Assembly: GCA_029378245.1 (NCBI GenBank)
Contig: JARKIF010000002.1
Coordinates: forward strand, 3,100,001-3,164,000
DNA length: 64,000 nucleotides
Direction of reading: 5' to 3'
Origin: Roridomyces roridus
Taxonomy: Eukaryota; Basidiomycota; Agaricomycetes; Agaricales; Mycenaceae
The position numbers and the translations under genes are program-made. The notes beneath the pieces were generated by a model. The model was not told the origin of the DNA, did not search any database, and saw nothing but the letters and a program-made list of their open reading frames with translations. Position 1 is the first letter of the stretch. Each line of letters starts with the position of its first letter. This document shows positions 32,304-43,318 of this stretch, one piece after another.

Positions 32304-32915
32304 CTACACCTCCTCCAAGTATCCTTGCACAATGAGATGCTCAATGTCCGACCGGCGGACCATGAATCGGCGCCCCATCCGAAAGTCTATACTGCCCGAT
32401 TCCGTCTGGATTACACCGCAGTCGCGCACGACGTGCACGAGGACATGCAAGTCCTTTGGGGGCTGCGTGATGCTAGCAGTGATGTCGAGTTCCTGCGAGA
32501 ACTCGGCACGGAAGGACATGACAGAGGCGTGGTAGGAGCGAAGGTAGTCGACTTCGTGTGGGGAAAGTTTGGCGCGGATCGACGTGGATTCGGCGGAGAG
32601 GAGTGGTGGCAGGGACGCGCCTAGGGACCAGTAAAGGGTGGCGAGGAATGAAATGCGGTGGTGATGGTACGCGAGAAGGCAGCGTTTGTTGCGTGCAATG
32701 GCGGTTTGTATGATCATAAGTGCAGGCGGGGGATTAGGCAAGGCAGCAGAGGCCAGGACGTGGGCTACTGCAACCTTTTCTAGATCCCGTTGCTCGCGAA
32801 TGATGGAGCGGACAAGAGAGTCATTGTACTTGAGCAAAGTGTCCGTCTGGGTTGAGCGGCGCGATTCCATGACGAGCTGAGTGGCCAGTTCACCAAACTG
32901 GCGCGCGTCACTCAT
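32304..32915 (-). CDS. GINS complex subunit Psf1
   Basis: Single exon, 203 aa, typical for Psf1. The start at 32915 gives MSDARQFGELATQLVMESRR, matching the usual short N-terminus. Helical A domain: RNKRCLLAYHHHRISFL and LSPHEVDYLRSY. C-terminal B domain: PPKDLHVLVHVVRDCGVIQT, FMVRRSDIEHLIVQGYLEE. Psf1 with Psf2, Psf3 and Sld5 forms GINS, part of the CMG replicative helicase; the B domain is needed for chromatin binding. Divergent from ALG12 with only 68 bp between the start codons. Confidence 0.95.
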   Translation of the reverse strand: MSDARQFGELATQLVMESRRSTQTDTLLKYNDSLVRSIIREQRDLEKVAVAHVLASAALPNPPPALMIIQTAIARNKRCLLAYHHHRISFLATLYWSLGASLPPLLSAESTSIRAKLSPHEVDYLRSYHASVMSFRAEFSQELDITASITQPPKDLHVLVHVVRDCGVIQTESGSIDFRMGRRFMVRRSDIEHLIVQGYLEEV

Positions 32916-32983
32916 GATGGTTCGGAGAAGAGAGACGCGTTGTTTGGCAGTGTCAACATCACTCTTTGTCGTCATCCACCGCG
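32916..32983. promoter_or_regulatory. Compact bidirectional promoter, Psf1/ALG12
   Basis: Only 68 bp separate the two start codons, so transcription of at least one gene must start inside, or its leader must overlap the other gene. No TATA box seen. Confidence 0.5.
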
Positions 32984-34923
32984 ATGAGTCTCGCATTGGA
33001 CGCACTCATTCTCGTCACGGGCTGGACACACGTTCTCCTGGCGCCTTACACCAAAGTCGAAGAAAGTTTCAATCTCCACGCGGTCCACGATGTACTCATC
33101 TACGGCGTTGGCCCGTCCAGTCTCCCAAATGTCCGTTCTTCAATGCCTTTTCAGAAATCTTCCTTGACTGTCAGCTAGTAGTACGACCACTTTATCTTTC
33201 CAGGAGCTGTCCCCCGCACATTCATCGGGAGTGTTCTCCTTGCCTGGATATCCCAACCCGCCATCTTTCTGGCCAACTTTTTCCACCTCGTACCCTCCAA
33301 GTTCGAGCTTCAGATCATCGGTTCGTGCTGTCCTCTCTTCCTGTGCCTTATAAACCTTACCTTCTATCAGTTCGCCTGGTACTCGCAACCACTAACGCCG
33401 TCGGACTCTGCCTCATTCGCCATGCCGTATCCCGACGCTTCGGGCGCCCCACAGGCTTTTACTACGCTCTATTGACATGCTCGCAATTCCATGTTCCCTT
33501 CTGGATGGGTCGCACATTGCCTAATATGCTTGCCCTCTTCCCTGGTGCGTTTCTAGCCTATCACAGTTACCAAGTATTGAAGCGCATCGCAGTAAACCTG
33601 TCGGTCTACCTACTGGTCAATCGCGCCCCGAATACCCTCAAACCATCGCAAAGAAGTGTCAGCGCTGCAATCGCTCTCGTTGCCTTCTCTGCCGTAGTAT
33701 TTCGTGCAGAGCTCGCGGCGCTTGTTGCAGCCCTCGCCTTGCAATCCGTGTTCCTGGGCCATATTTCCTTGTGGCGGGCATTGGTGGTTGGCGCGGTCGC
33801 GTCTTGTGCATCAGTCGGTATGTCTTTTCGTTTTTTCTGTTTTGCGTATCCACTCACAACTGTGCAGCATTGACGGTATCGGTGGATTCGTACTTCTGGG
33901 GTCAGCCTTACCTGTGGCCGGAATGGCACAGTATCTATTTCAATGTCGTTGAAGGGAAGAGCGCCGATTGGGGGGTGCGTTCATCGGCATTCTGGCCTGA
34001 AACCCGCTCATCTCTATGCAGACCTCTCCGGCCCATGCCTACCTGACCTCGCACCTTCCGAAACTTCTCCTTTCTGCCCTCCCAGTCTCATTATTCGCTG
34101 CCTTTTCCTCCGCTCCGCGTCGGCTGCTTCCCCTCGTCATCCCTGGAGCGGTGCTTGTCGGGGCAATGAGCGCCATCGGACACAAGGAATGGCGTTTCAT
34201 TGTGTACGTCGTACCCGCATGGAACGTTGTCGCCGCCCGCGGACTTCAGACGATGTAAGGCTCTCCTGCAGTATGAATCTCTGATTCTCACACCTCTTCG
34301 GTAGGGCATCACACCGCAAATCTTCTCTCTTCGGACGTATACTCTTCCTCGGGGCCTGCGGCGCTCTGTTCGTCAATCTCGGCGTGACCGTACTGCTCAC
34401 TAGTGCTGGGATGCGAAATTATCCTGGCGGAGAGGCCATGGCGCTCCTCAATGCTCAGCCCGCAGGTGAGAACTGTCACCTCTTGTCACCAGTCTGAGCT
34501 AACACGCACTTGGAAGAGACCCCAGTTAAAGCGCACCTATGCAACCTTGCACTGCAGAGCGGGGCTTCGCTATTCACGCATGTCCATGCGCCACCGTACC
34601 CCTCCTTCCTCTCATCCTCTGCCAACAACGCTTCCTGGGTGTACGACAAGACGGATGCGCCGGCTTCCCTGGCTGAATACACACATCTGGTGTCGGAGGC
34701 CCGGGCACCGACAGCGGGGACGAAGGGTTCCAGTGCGTTTGGGTTCCTGAAGAGAAAGGAGGAGGCAGGGTGGAGGGAGCTGGGGAGCATCAGCGCGTTT
34801 GAGCGTTGGACGGTGGACCGAGGGCGGTTGCGTGGCAGCGAGGGGGAAGGGATGCTCGATCGGGTCAAGGGGGTGCTACTTTTGGAGGAGAGCGAGAAGT
34901 TGTGGGTTTTGGAGAGGAATTAG
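32984..34923 (+). CDS. ALG12 alpha-1,6-mannosyltransferase (GT22)
   Basis: Eight exons: 32984-33130, 33182-33320, 33371-33544, 33593-33817, 33868-33974, 34022-34254, 34305-34465, 34517-34923; about 530 aa. The N-terminal luminal motif KVEESFNLHA, repeated membrane spans and the conserved HKEWRFIVYV identify the dolichol-phosphate-mannose-dependent GT22 family. SVDSYFWGQPYLWPEW and FNVVEGKSADWG point to ALG12, which adds the eighth mannose to the lipid-linked N-glycan precursor in the ER lumen. The 3-prime part of the last exon is variable. It is functionally linked to glucosidase II alpha, 5 kb downstream. Confidence 0.9.
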
Positions 34924-34989
34924 GGAAAGTGAAGTGCGAGAACGGTTGGAGATGTGCTGTACGATATACGAAATCGCTATCTTTCGGCC

Positions 34990-36384
34990 ATGAAAGCGCA
35001 GGTGCCGGCCGTTGCCGCATCGGACTTTGAACTGAACTTGAGTCACCGCCAAGCCATGGCCAACCTTCGTGTTCAAGTACGTACCACCACCACGTTGTAC
35101 TTGCGCGCTTTACCTCGATGCAGGACAAACGTCGTGTTCTGCTGCTGGGCACTCCTTCATACGCCCTCTCTGTAAGTCCTCTAGCTCCGGCTGGCGGATG
35201 CTCATTGTTCAACCGTTGCAGGAATATGAAGACATTTGCAAGCGGTACTTCGTCCAAAGCATCTCTCGCGACGGTTTCAAAAACCACAAAGACGTGACCG
35301 AGGCCATTGCTCGAGAGGTTTCTCAGGCCACGGCTGCCGGGGAACAGCCGTACGTCGGCTTCATATGGTTCTTCGATACCTCGCGTCTCGGGCCTTTCGA
35401 TGAAAGCATGCTGCACCCGCTCACAGACAGTGGCTGTCGGTTCTTCAGGTCATTTTTGTCCGCTCACCTGTGAAGTTCCTCCCGGCTTATCGCAATCTCT
35501 AAAGTGGTGGGGGAGCAGGGTACGACGATATTGAAACCCAGTGGATGGCTAGCCAGGGTGCATATTATTGCAATACGCCCACGGCAGTCACGATTTCCAC
35601 TGCGAATGCAGCACTTATGCTCATCTTCGCTGCTACCCGCGCAATCACCCACGGCGATACATCTACCAAGGCTGGAAAGTGGCGAGGAGACCAGGCCGTG
35701 CCCGAAGAGTTTCTCCCTATTGTGCCGGATGTCGAAGGCCTCAAACTGGGTATAATTGGTTTGGGTGCCATTGGTAAGGCGCTTTCTGTGAGAGCCCAGG
35801 CCTGCGGCATGGAGGTGATGTATTACGCCCGCAATCGGGTTCCCGATTCAGGTAGGATGCTCTTTCCAAAATTTCAACCACAAATTTCACCCGCCTTGCT
35901 CTAGAGTCGACCAGCGCGACCTACGTATCAATGGACGAGCTATTGGTGTCCTCGGACGTCATATCGGTAAACTGCCCACTTACACCTGAAACTCGTCATC
36001 TCCTGGGGCCTGTGGAATTTGCCAAGATGAAGACGGGAGTTTTCATTGTCAACACTGCCCGAGGGCCTATCATCGACGAAGAAGCACTAGTTGCAGCTTT
36101 GAGGTCGGGTAAAGGTCGGTGTTGCTTCACATCTTGTACTGGCACGCACACGCTACAACACTGGTCTAGTCCTTCGCGCCGGATTGGATGTGTTTGAGCG
36201 CGAACCCATCGTTCACCCCGGCCTCCTTGACCCTGCATTGTCTCGGCGCGTCACGCTGCAACCCCATGCGGCTGCACGGACACACCAATCTTTCATGAAA
36301 GCTGAAGGGCAGATTTTCAAGAGTTTGAAAGAGTTTATGAGAGGCGAGAGGCCGGAGTATGCGGTCAATCATCCCAAGATTTGA
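34990..36384 (+). CDS. D-2-hydroxyacid dehydrogenase (glyoxylate/hydroxypyruvate reductase-like)
   Basis: Six exons 34990-35076, 35124-35171, 35222-35448, 35505-35851, 35905-36114, 36170-36384; 377 aa. A later start at 35056 (MANLRVQ) is possible. NAD(P)-binding GIIGLGAIGKALSVRA, substrate loop NCPLTPETRHL, NTARGPIIDE with the active-site Arg, and C-terminal QPHAAARTH with the catalytic His. The family reduces glyoxylate, hydroxypyruvate or related 2-oxoacids; the substrate cannot be fixed from sequence. It converges on the sedolisin gene, with stops 50 bp apart. Confidence 0.88.
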
Positions 36385-36433
36385 ATGCAACAGATGTATC
36401 TATTTACGTAGATTTGGTTCGTGTTCAACTTCT

Positions 36434-38987
36434 TCAAAGCAACGCAAGCTCTTGAAGTTTTTGGAAGTTGGGATAACCGAGACCTGCAAGATGAAAGTCA
36501 ACTGTGAATCCAGTCGAATTGCGGCGAACGCACCACTTGCGGGATCCCAGCTGAAATAATCAAGTTCAACTGGCGAACACGAAGAGAAAAGAAATCTTAC
36601 CCAGCAGTGGCGTTGAATCCTGGTTGCTCACACCCATCGACTGTACCCTCACTGCAATTGTATGAATTCACTAGCCAACAGACGAGGTGAAAAGAACACC
36701 AACGTGATATCCGTGAACCCAGCCGAACCAACGCCGTAAAGGAAGGGATTCAAGAACCCCATGGTCGGTTTACCATGCCGAAGTCGCCAGTCGTTGAGTA
36801 GCGCGATTATGCCAGCTGCGGTGGGAACTGAAGCGCTGGTACCTCCGCCGATATCCCAGCGATTGAAGAAAGAATCGAAGAATGCGCCGCTGCCTAATGC
36901 CATGTTAGCTTAAATTGGGATCGCGGGAGGTGGAGAGCCATACCAATCAGCACCATGTCGGGAAAAGCGCGGCCGCGGTGGTTGTACATCCTGGCTTGCT
37001 CAGGTGTTTCGTTGGCATTTGCTGGACCATCCAGATAAGCGGATACAACGGCGTCTAGGGTTGGATTGAACAGAGTTGACAAGTTTAGTTACCGTCCTGA
37101 CCTTGGTAAGAAGGCCGGTCAAAGTAATTTGAGAAGCCAGCTCCCGAGTCTGACTCGGCCATTTGCGGAACGAAGCCTCCTGAACCATCTTGGGGACCGA
37201 AGGATTCTCCGACCGTGGTCACGCTACGCGAATGAGGACGTTGCTGTTGAAATTTGAATACAATTGAATAACTTACTATGGGCAAGAGGCAGGAAAGTTG
37301 GGAAGGAACGTCGACGCATTGTTTCCAGTGTTTGCTATACAGAGCTGTGACGCAGAAGTTCAGAACAAGCGGAAGATTGAATGTTCACTCACAGGTGCAG
37401 AGCCAACACCCAAACCACTGTCGCCGCTGGAAAAGAGCACAGAAATTCCTCTGAGCCAGAGTCAGTTGAAATGAATCACGGGAAAAGAAACTTGCCTGGC
37501 TCCCAGTTTTGCGAAGCCTTGGCAGACCGCAGTAGCGTAATCCTGCAAGTTATGAGAAAAAAATGCGTTGGCGAGTAGATTGGCTTGCCTTTGGAACCTA
37601 GATACGGGCTCGTCGATGATCTCGACATTGGATCTGTGGATAGCTCACGGTTTGTTCCTGCACAAAATGAGTGAATACCAAGAGATTTGAACGAAACTGC
37701 GTACATCGTCCCCATACGAAGTCGTAATTACGGTGGGAGGATCGTCCAACCCCATGATATAGTCGATGAAGCTGGTAATTGTCAACTTTGGAAGGACACA
37801 ATTGCCTAGGTCACTCACTTGAGGTACGGTTCATTGATCCCAGGCGGATCGCCATCCTCGCCAAGGGATGGTGGGATCGAGTTGGTCGTGTAGTAGGTCA
37901 TCGGGATAGGATACGCCACTTGGATAGCTGGAATCTCGTCAAACATCGCCGGGACTCGAAAATGATTGATCCTACCGAGCTGAGTATCTAGGTTGCCTTC
38001 ATCTACCCCTGTCTGCGGCTCAAATGGTCCTGAAAAAAGCCTCATAAATGGAGAATCAAAGAACCTAACAAGTAACTTACCGGTGATGTTCACAACATCG
38101 AACGTGTAATTAGATCCGACGGACTCTGGAATGTAGTCGTCGAGATACAGCCGCAATGAATCCCTGGAGACTCTTCAGCAGAGCTACTGAATTTTTCATC
38201 ACACATACTGCCGCGCCGAAATATTGAGGTATCCCGCCCTACGGAATCGTCAACATTGCCCAGCAAGAAAAGGGATCACAAACACTCCGAGATGGTTGGG
38301 TAGTGAGGCGTCCGGGGTGTAATTGCCAATGTTGTACACCGAGCGCACGCATGGCGGGTCCATAATGGTGACGCAGCTGATAAAATCGCTTTGGTTCAAA
38401 GGAGAAGGTCCTGCCTCGCGCGCAGTGTGCCGAACGCCGATTTCGCGCAATCCGTGCCGCCGTGGGTCGAGGAACGCCGTTGTTGGATGAACAAAGTCGA
38501 TGTGGTCGAGTAGAAAATCAGGCAGACTGTAGCTGAGAGCCCGCACGATGCGTTCTCCGGTTTTCGTGTGTTCGAAAAGGCTGAAACGAGTGGAGAGCAT
38601 CTCTTCGGCGGAAGAGACGGAGAGCACGGCAGAGACGCTGTCCTTAGCAGGCGACCACGTCATGGAATTAGCGTCGTGCGCCGAAAGCCAGGCTTGTACT
38701 TTGTGCAAGGTGTCGTCGGTAGGTGCGGAAAGGATGTGAACCTCTTCTTTGGAGAGGTGGTTTCCGTAGTTGGGATGGCTCGGGTCGCTGATATCCTGAA
38801 GCAAGGATTCAATGGTGGAAAACCCATGAGCAAGTCCGAATCGGAGGTTTATGCCCTGAGTCGGAGGCAAAACATCCAGAGTTTGAATCCAACCATCGGG
38901 GACGCCGGAAAGCGAGTGTTTCACTTGAGATGATGCAAAAGCAACATTTAGACTGGCGAAAAGCCACAAGAGAGACAACGGTGCCAT
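36434..38987 (-). CDS. Sedolisin / tripeptidyl-peptidase (S53)
   Basis: My 17-exon model gives 592 aa, usual for the family: 38987-38284, 38238-38209, 38163-38081, 38029-37976, 37927-37819, 37771-37705, 37657-37649, 37597-37589, 37542-37496, 37450-37393, 37344-37277, 37223-37102, 37054-36944, 36893-36704, 36651-36601, 36550-36534, 36483-36434. Signal peptide [18 protein letters not shown]; propeptide; mature part near [12 protein letters not shown]. Catalytic Glu/Asp in DEGNLDTQ, oxyanion Asp in SSGDSG, Ser in GGGTSASVP; calcium site DITEG and GWDPASGLG. An acid protease, secreted. Exons 7 and 8 are 9 nt each (EQT, VPK), and two introns have GC donors (GCAAGC, GCAAGT). Confidence 0.88.
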
Positions 38988-39306
38988 TGTACGATAATTG
39001 CGCTGGAAAACCTGCTTTTTATACGCACCGCTGTGTTCTCATGCGGCCAGACTCGCCCGCAGGATTAAGTACTCGCTCGGACACCAATGTCACCGTCTGA
39101 CGGCCAGCACCGCGCTCGCGCCATAAAAACAACTCACTGGTGAATCGAAACGTATTGCGGTGAAATTTTGCATATCCGGTTTTATGAGACCCAACATGGT
39201 TGAAAGAGAGGATGCAGTGATCGTGTTTACCCAACAAATAACCTTGACGTGGTCCATACTCTCTCTCTAACTTTCCTCAGTCTGCTTTCCAGGCTGTTAG
39301 CCTAAG
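38988..39306. promoter_or_regulatory. Divergent intergenic region, sedolisin/glucosidase
   Basis: 319 bp between divergent start codons. A TTTTTATACGC stretch near 39014 could be a TATA-like site for the sedolisin (minus strand reads GTATAAAAA about 25 bp upstream of its start). Nothing else recognised. Confidence 0.4.
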
Positions 39307-42300
39307 ATGCAGCCGTGGACGCTCCTGAGCGTCCTCTCACTCCTACTCGCCGTCCCTGACGCGCTTGCCGTCAAATCACACGACTTCAAGACATGCTCCC
39401 AAGCCGGCTTTTGTCGGCGAGGACGCGCCCTCTCCGAACGCGCTGCAGAGGCCAAATCCTCTTGGAAATCCCCCTACTCAATAGACGTGCCCTCTATCGC
39501 GGTCACCCCAAACAAGGCCGTCTTCACCGCTGGCGTCAAGTCCTCCCTTTACCCCGACATCAAATTCGGTTTGGAGTTACGTGTGCACGACGATGGCGTG
39601 GTCCGTGTTCGCATGGACGAGGTCGACGGGCTGAGGAAGCGATACGACGAAGCTGCTTCATGGGCGTTGATATCCGAGCCTCAAATTAGCCAGGACATTA
39701 GCTGGACTGTGGGCAAGAAGGACATTCGGGCAAAGTACGGCAACAACGAGGTCGTCGTCGTGTTCCAGCCACTCAAGATCTCTCTCCTTCGCGGCGGCAA
39801 GGAGCAGGTCGTTTTGAACGGGCAAGGGCTACTGCACATGGAGCACTTCCGGAATAAAGCCCCAGAGGTTACCAAGACCGAGGAGGCAACCCCAGAAGCG
39901 GAGGAGGGGGCAGAACAGGTTGTTTTGCAGGAGGCTGAGCCGGTGGTGAATCCCCGGGCATGGTTTGAAGGAGACAAAGAGGACGATTTGTGGGAGGAGA
40001 GGTTCTCTACTTGGACCGACTCCAAACCCAAAGGTGAGTGTCTACGCTCGCGTTTCTCGTTCCTTTCCCAACCATTTGTATCAAGGGCCCGAATCTCTTT
40101 CACTCGATATCTCTTTCCCTAACCACGGCACAATCTACGGCATACCCCAGCATGCGACGAAACTTGCGCTACCAACCACAACTGGTGATTCGCCCACCTT
40201 CAGCGATCCCTATCGTCTGTACAACTCTGATGTCTTTGAATATCTCGCATCCTCACCCATGTCGCTCTACGGCTCGATTCCCGTCCTCCACGCCCACTCT
40301 GCCGATTCCACTGTCGGCATATTCCACGCCGTAGGCTCCGAGACGTGGATTGACGTCTCCCACCCGTCAGCAAAGGCAACCCAGACACACTGGATCTCCG
40401 AGTCGGGTATCCTCGACCTATTCCTCATGCCTGGGCCCACCCCAGCCGATATCTTTGCGCAGTACTCGCGCTTGACTGGCACTCCCGTTCTCCCCCCTCA
40501 CTGGAGTCTCGGGTACCACCAGTGCCGCTGGAACTACATCAGCAGCGACGATGTGCGCACTGTCCAGAAGCGATTTGACGAGGAAGACATGCCTGTCGAT
40601 GTGTTTTGGCTCGATATCGAGTACGCGGAGGAACACAAGTACTTTATGTGGGACGACAAGAACTTCCCCGACCCTGTCGAGATGACCAACGATGTCGCGG
40701 CTGTAGGACGCAAGGTCAGTGGAATCTGTCATATGTGCCATCGTCGCTCATTTCCAGTAGATGGTTGTGATCATCGATCCTCACCTGAAGCGCACCTCAA
40801 ACTACCCCGTCTTCCAAGAGGCTTCAGAGCGCAAGGTTCTCGTCAAGCCGTCTAGCGGTGAAGGAGAGTACGAAGGGTGGTGCTGGTCTGGTAGCAGTTC
40901 CTGGATCGACTTTTTCAATCCGGGTGCCTGGGACTGGTGGAAATCGGTCTTCAAGACGACCGCGCTCAAGAGCGGTTGGTCGTGGACAGCTAGCACGACG
41001 GATATCCACATCTGGAACGATATGAATGAGGTGCGTTACTTGGCTGTTTGTCTGCCTTTTTTCCTGAGATGGATGTTTGTAGCCCTCGGTTTTCAACGGG
41101 CCTGAGATTTCGATGCCTAGAGATAATGTACATCATGGCGGCTGGGAACATCGCGATGTGCACAATATCAACGGAATGCTTTTCGTATGTTCTCTTGCGA
41201 ATATCTGGTCTCACGACTAATTATTATGCAGTCAAATCTGACCTCTCAAGCTGTTCGCGAGCGGACGGACCCTCCGACGCGGCCGTTTGTCTTGACCCGT
41301 TCTTTCTATGCGGGTTCGCAGCGTTTCGGTGCGATGTGGACTGGCGACAACCTCGGCACCTGGGAACACATGGCTGTCGGAATCAAGATGGTATTGGCCA
41401 ATGGGATCGCTGGGATGAGTTTTGCGGGGTGTAAGTTTGTTTCCTGCAGTATTTGATGAAATCCCTTGTGCTAATACAAGATTATTTCAGCCGACGTCGG
41501 CGGTTTCTTCGGGAACCCCGAGCCCGAGATGTTGGTGCGGTGGTATCAAGTTGGGATTTTCAACCCCTTCTTGCGCGCCCACGCACACATTGACACCAAG
41601 CGCCGTGAGCCGTTCCTGTATGAGGAGCCCACCAAGGGCTACATCAAGGATATGCTCAGGCTGAGGTATACGATGTTGCCTGTGTGGTACACTGCGTTCC
41701 GCGAGACGAGCGTTACGGGTGTCCCCGTGCTGCGGTAAGATACTTTCTGTAGATGATGCTTTCTGTTCGCTGACGAGCACTCAGCCCGCATTATGTGATG
41801 TTCCCGCAAGACCCCAAGGGCTTTGATCTTGACGACCAGTACTATATCGGTTCCTCGGGATTGCTTGTCAAGCCCATCACTGAAAAGGGCGTCACGCAGA
41901 CGACGGTGTACCTCGCCGAGGACGAGGTGCGTTTTTCGCTTCTTCTTTGAGAAAGTGATACGATTTGATTCTAGGTCTACTACGACTACTTTACGCACCA
42001 CGTTTACCGCGGGGCAGCAAAGGGCAAGGACATTAGTGTCAAGGCCGAGCTGCATGAGGTACCGGTGTTTGTGCGGGGAGGGTCGATCGTTCCGACGCGC
42101 GAACGGCCCGCGCAGAGCGTCGACGTTGATGAAGCTGGATCCATTCACGCTTCGGGTGGCGTTGAGCAAGGCGGGCAGTGCCAAGGGCGAGCTGTACCTG
42201 GACGACGGGGAGTCGTACGCGCACGAGCAGGGGCAGTTTGTGTGGCGTGAGTTTACGGCGACGAGTGGTGGGAAGAAGAGTGTGAAGATTGCGAGTCGGG

Positions 42301-42593
42301 ATTTGGGGAGTGAGAAGCCTGGGTCTGCTGTGGATGGGGTGGCGCTGCAGGCTTATAATGCTGGGAATAAGTTTGCGAAGGAGGTCAAGGATGTGAGGGT
42401 TGAGAAGGTCGTGGTGCTGGGACTCGCTGCCAAGCCTACGAGTGTCAAGGTCGAGGGTGGGCAGGAGCTTGTTTGGGAGTATGTTGCTGGTGTTGGGGCG
42501 AGTGGGAAGGGGGAGGGTGTTGCGAGCGTGCTGACTATCAAGGATCCCAAGGTGTTGGTCGTAAAAGACTGGGCAATCGTTGTAGAGATGTGA
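39307..42593 (+). CDS. Glucosidase II alpha subunit (GH31), with one apparent frameshift
   Basis: Exons 39307-40033, 40086-40714, 40761-41030, 41083-41184, 41232-41430, 41491-41734, 41785-41926, 41976-42593. Signal peptide [15 protein letters not shown], then [18 protein letters not shown] as in glucosidase II. Nucleophile Asp in IWNDMNE; acid/base Asp in [27 protein letters not shown]. It trims glucose from N-glycans in the ER and so gates calnexin folding. In the last exon, after [11 protein letters not shown], the frame must shift by one base near 42108 to continue [14 protein letters not shown] to the natural end. As written, the protein stops at 42250. An assembly error or a real lesion; no GT-AG intron can explain it. 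Confidence 0.85.
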
Positions 42594-43318
42594 GCTCGTG
42601 ATAAAATTTGTATATTTATTTTTTCTGGAAAGTCAGCTGCGAAATCCCCATCTTGAAAGCTTCCGAGGACCGGCAACGCGGGGAACATAGCAAAAAGCCG
42701 GGACCTTTTTATCGCGGGTAGATTAAGTCCAGGAACAGCAGCGGGAAAGAGGTGGGAGAGGGCAGAAAGGCACAGAAAGGCTATAGAAGTTACTGCGAAT
42801 CGCGCATTCGTTCCTCGGCACACGACAAAAGGGAGACGTGGAGCATCGGCATGTAGATGCGGTGCCGCTCGGCGACATGAACGACAGAGCGGCGGAGATG
42901 AGCGAACCAGCAGAAAATGTTACAGAAACGAGGCTGCAGAACGCGTTCAAGCCTGGGTTTTTGGGAGATGGTTTCGTGCCAGTAGATACCACAGCTCCGA
43001 GGCATGCTTGGCTCCTTGTTCGCAGGCAGAGTCTCGCCGACCTCTTGTGGGTATGGATCGAAGATGATGGTACAAAGCAGAAACGGCTGCATTGTTCCGT
43101 ACAATGGAATGACTACACGTGCCAAAGCCTCGTCCCTCCTTCGACTGTGCTTGGTGTGTATACACCTCGCTCGGTTTTTTCCATTCTTCCTGCCCTTTGA
43201 CTCGTTTGTACTATATTTCCCCACCCCCACTTGGCTGACACGCATCCGTGGGTCCCGACTCGAAATCTTTCTGACTCACGTCGGTCTCATTCTGTTTCAG
43301 ACCGTCAAGTGGTCGTCT
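42594..43318. other. Intergenic, with leader of the next gene
   Basis: No convincing gene. A minus-strand frame around 42790-43245 has no recognisable domain. The last 150 bp look like a leader with an intron ending CTGTTTCAG at 43300, just before the start codon at 43319. Confidence 0.45.

Noticed and set aside
42790..43245. Minus-strand frame of 151 codons downstream of the glucosidase gene
   Set aside because: No recognisable domain or splice pattern; it overlaps the probable leader of the next plus-strand gene.
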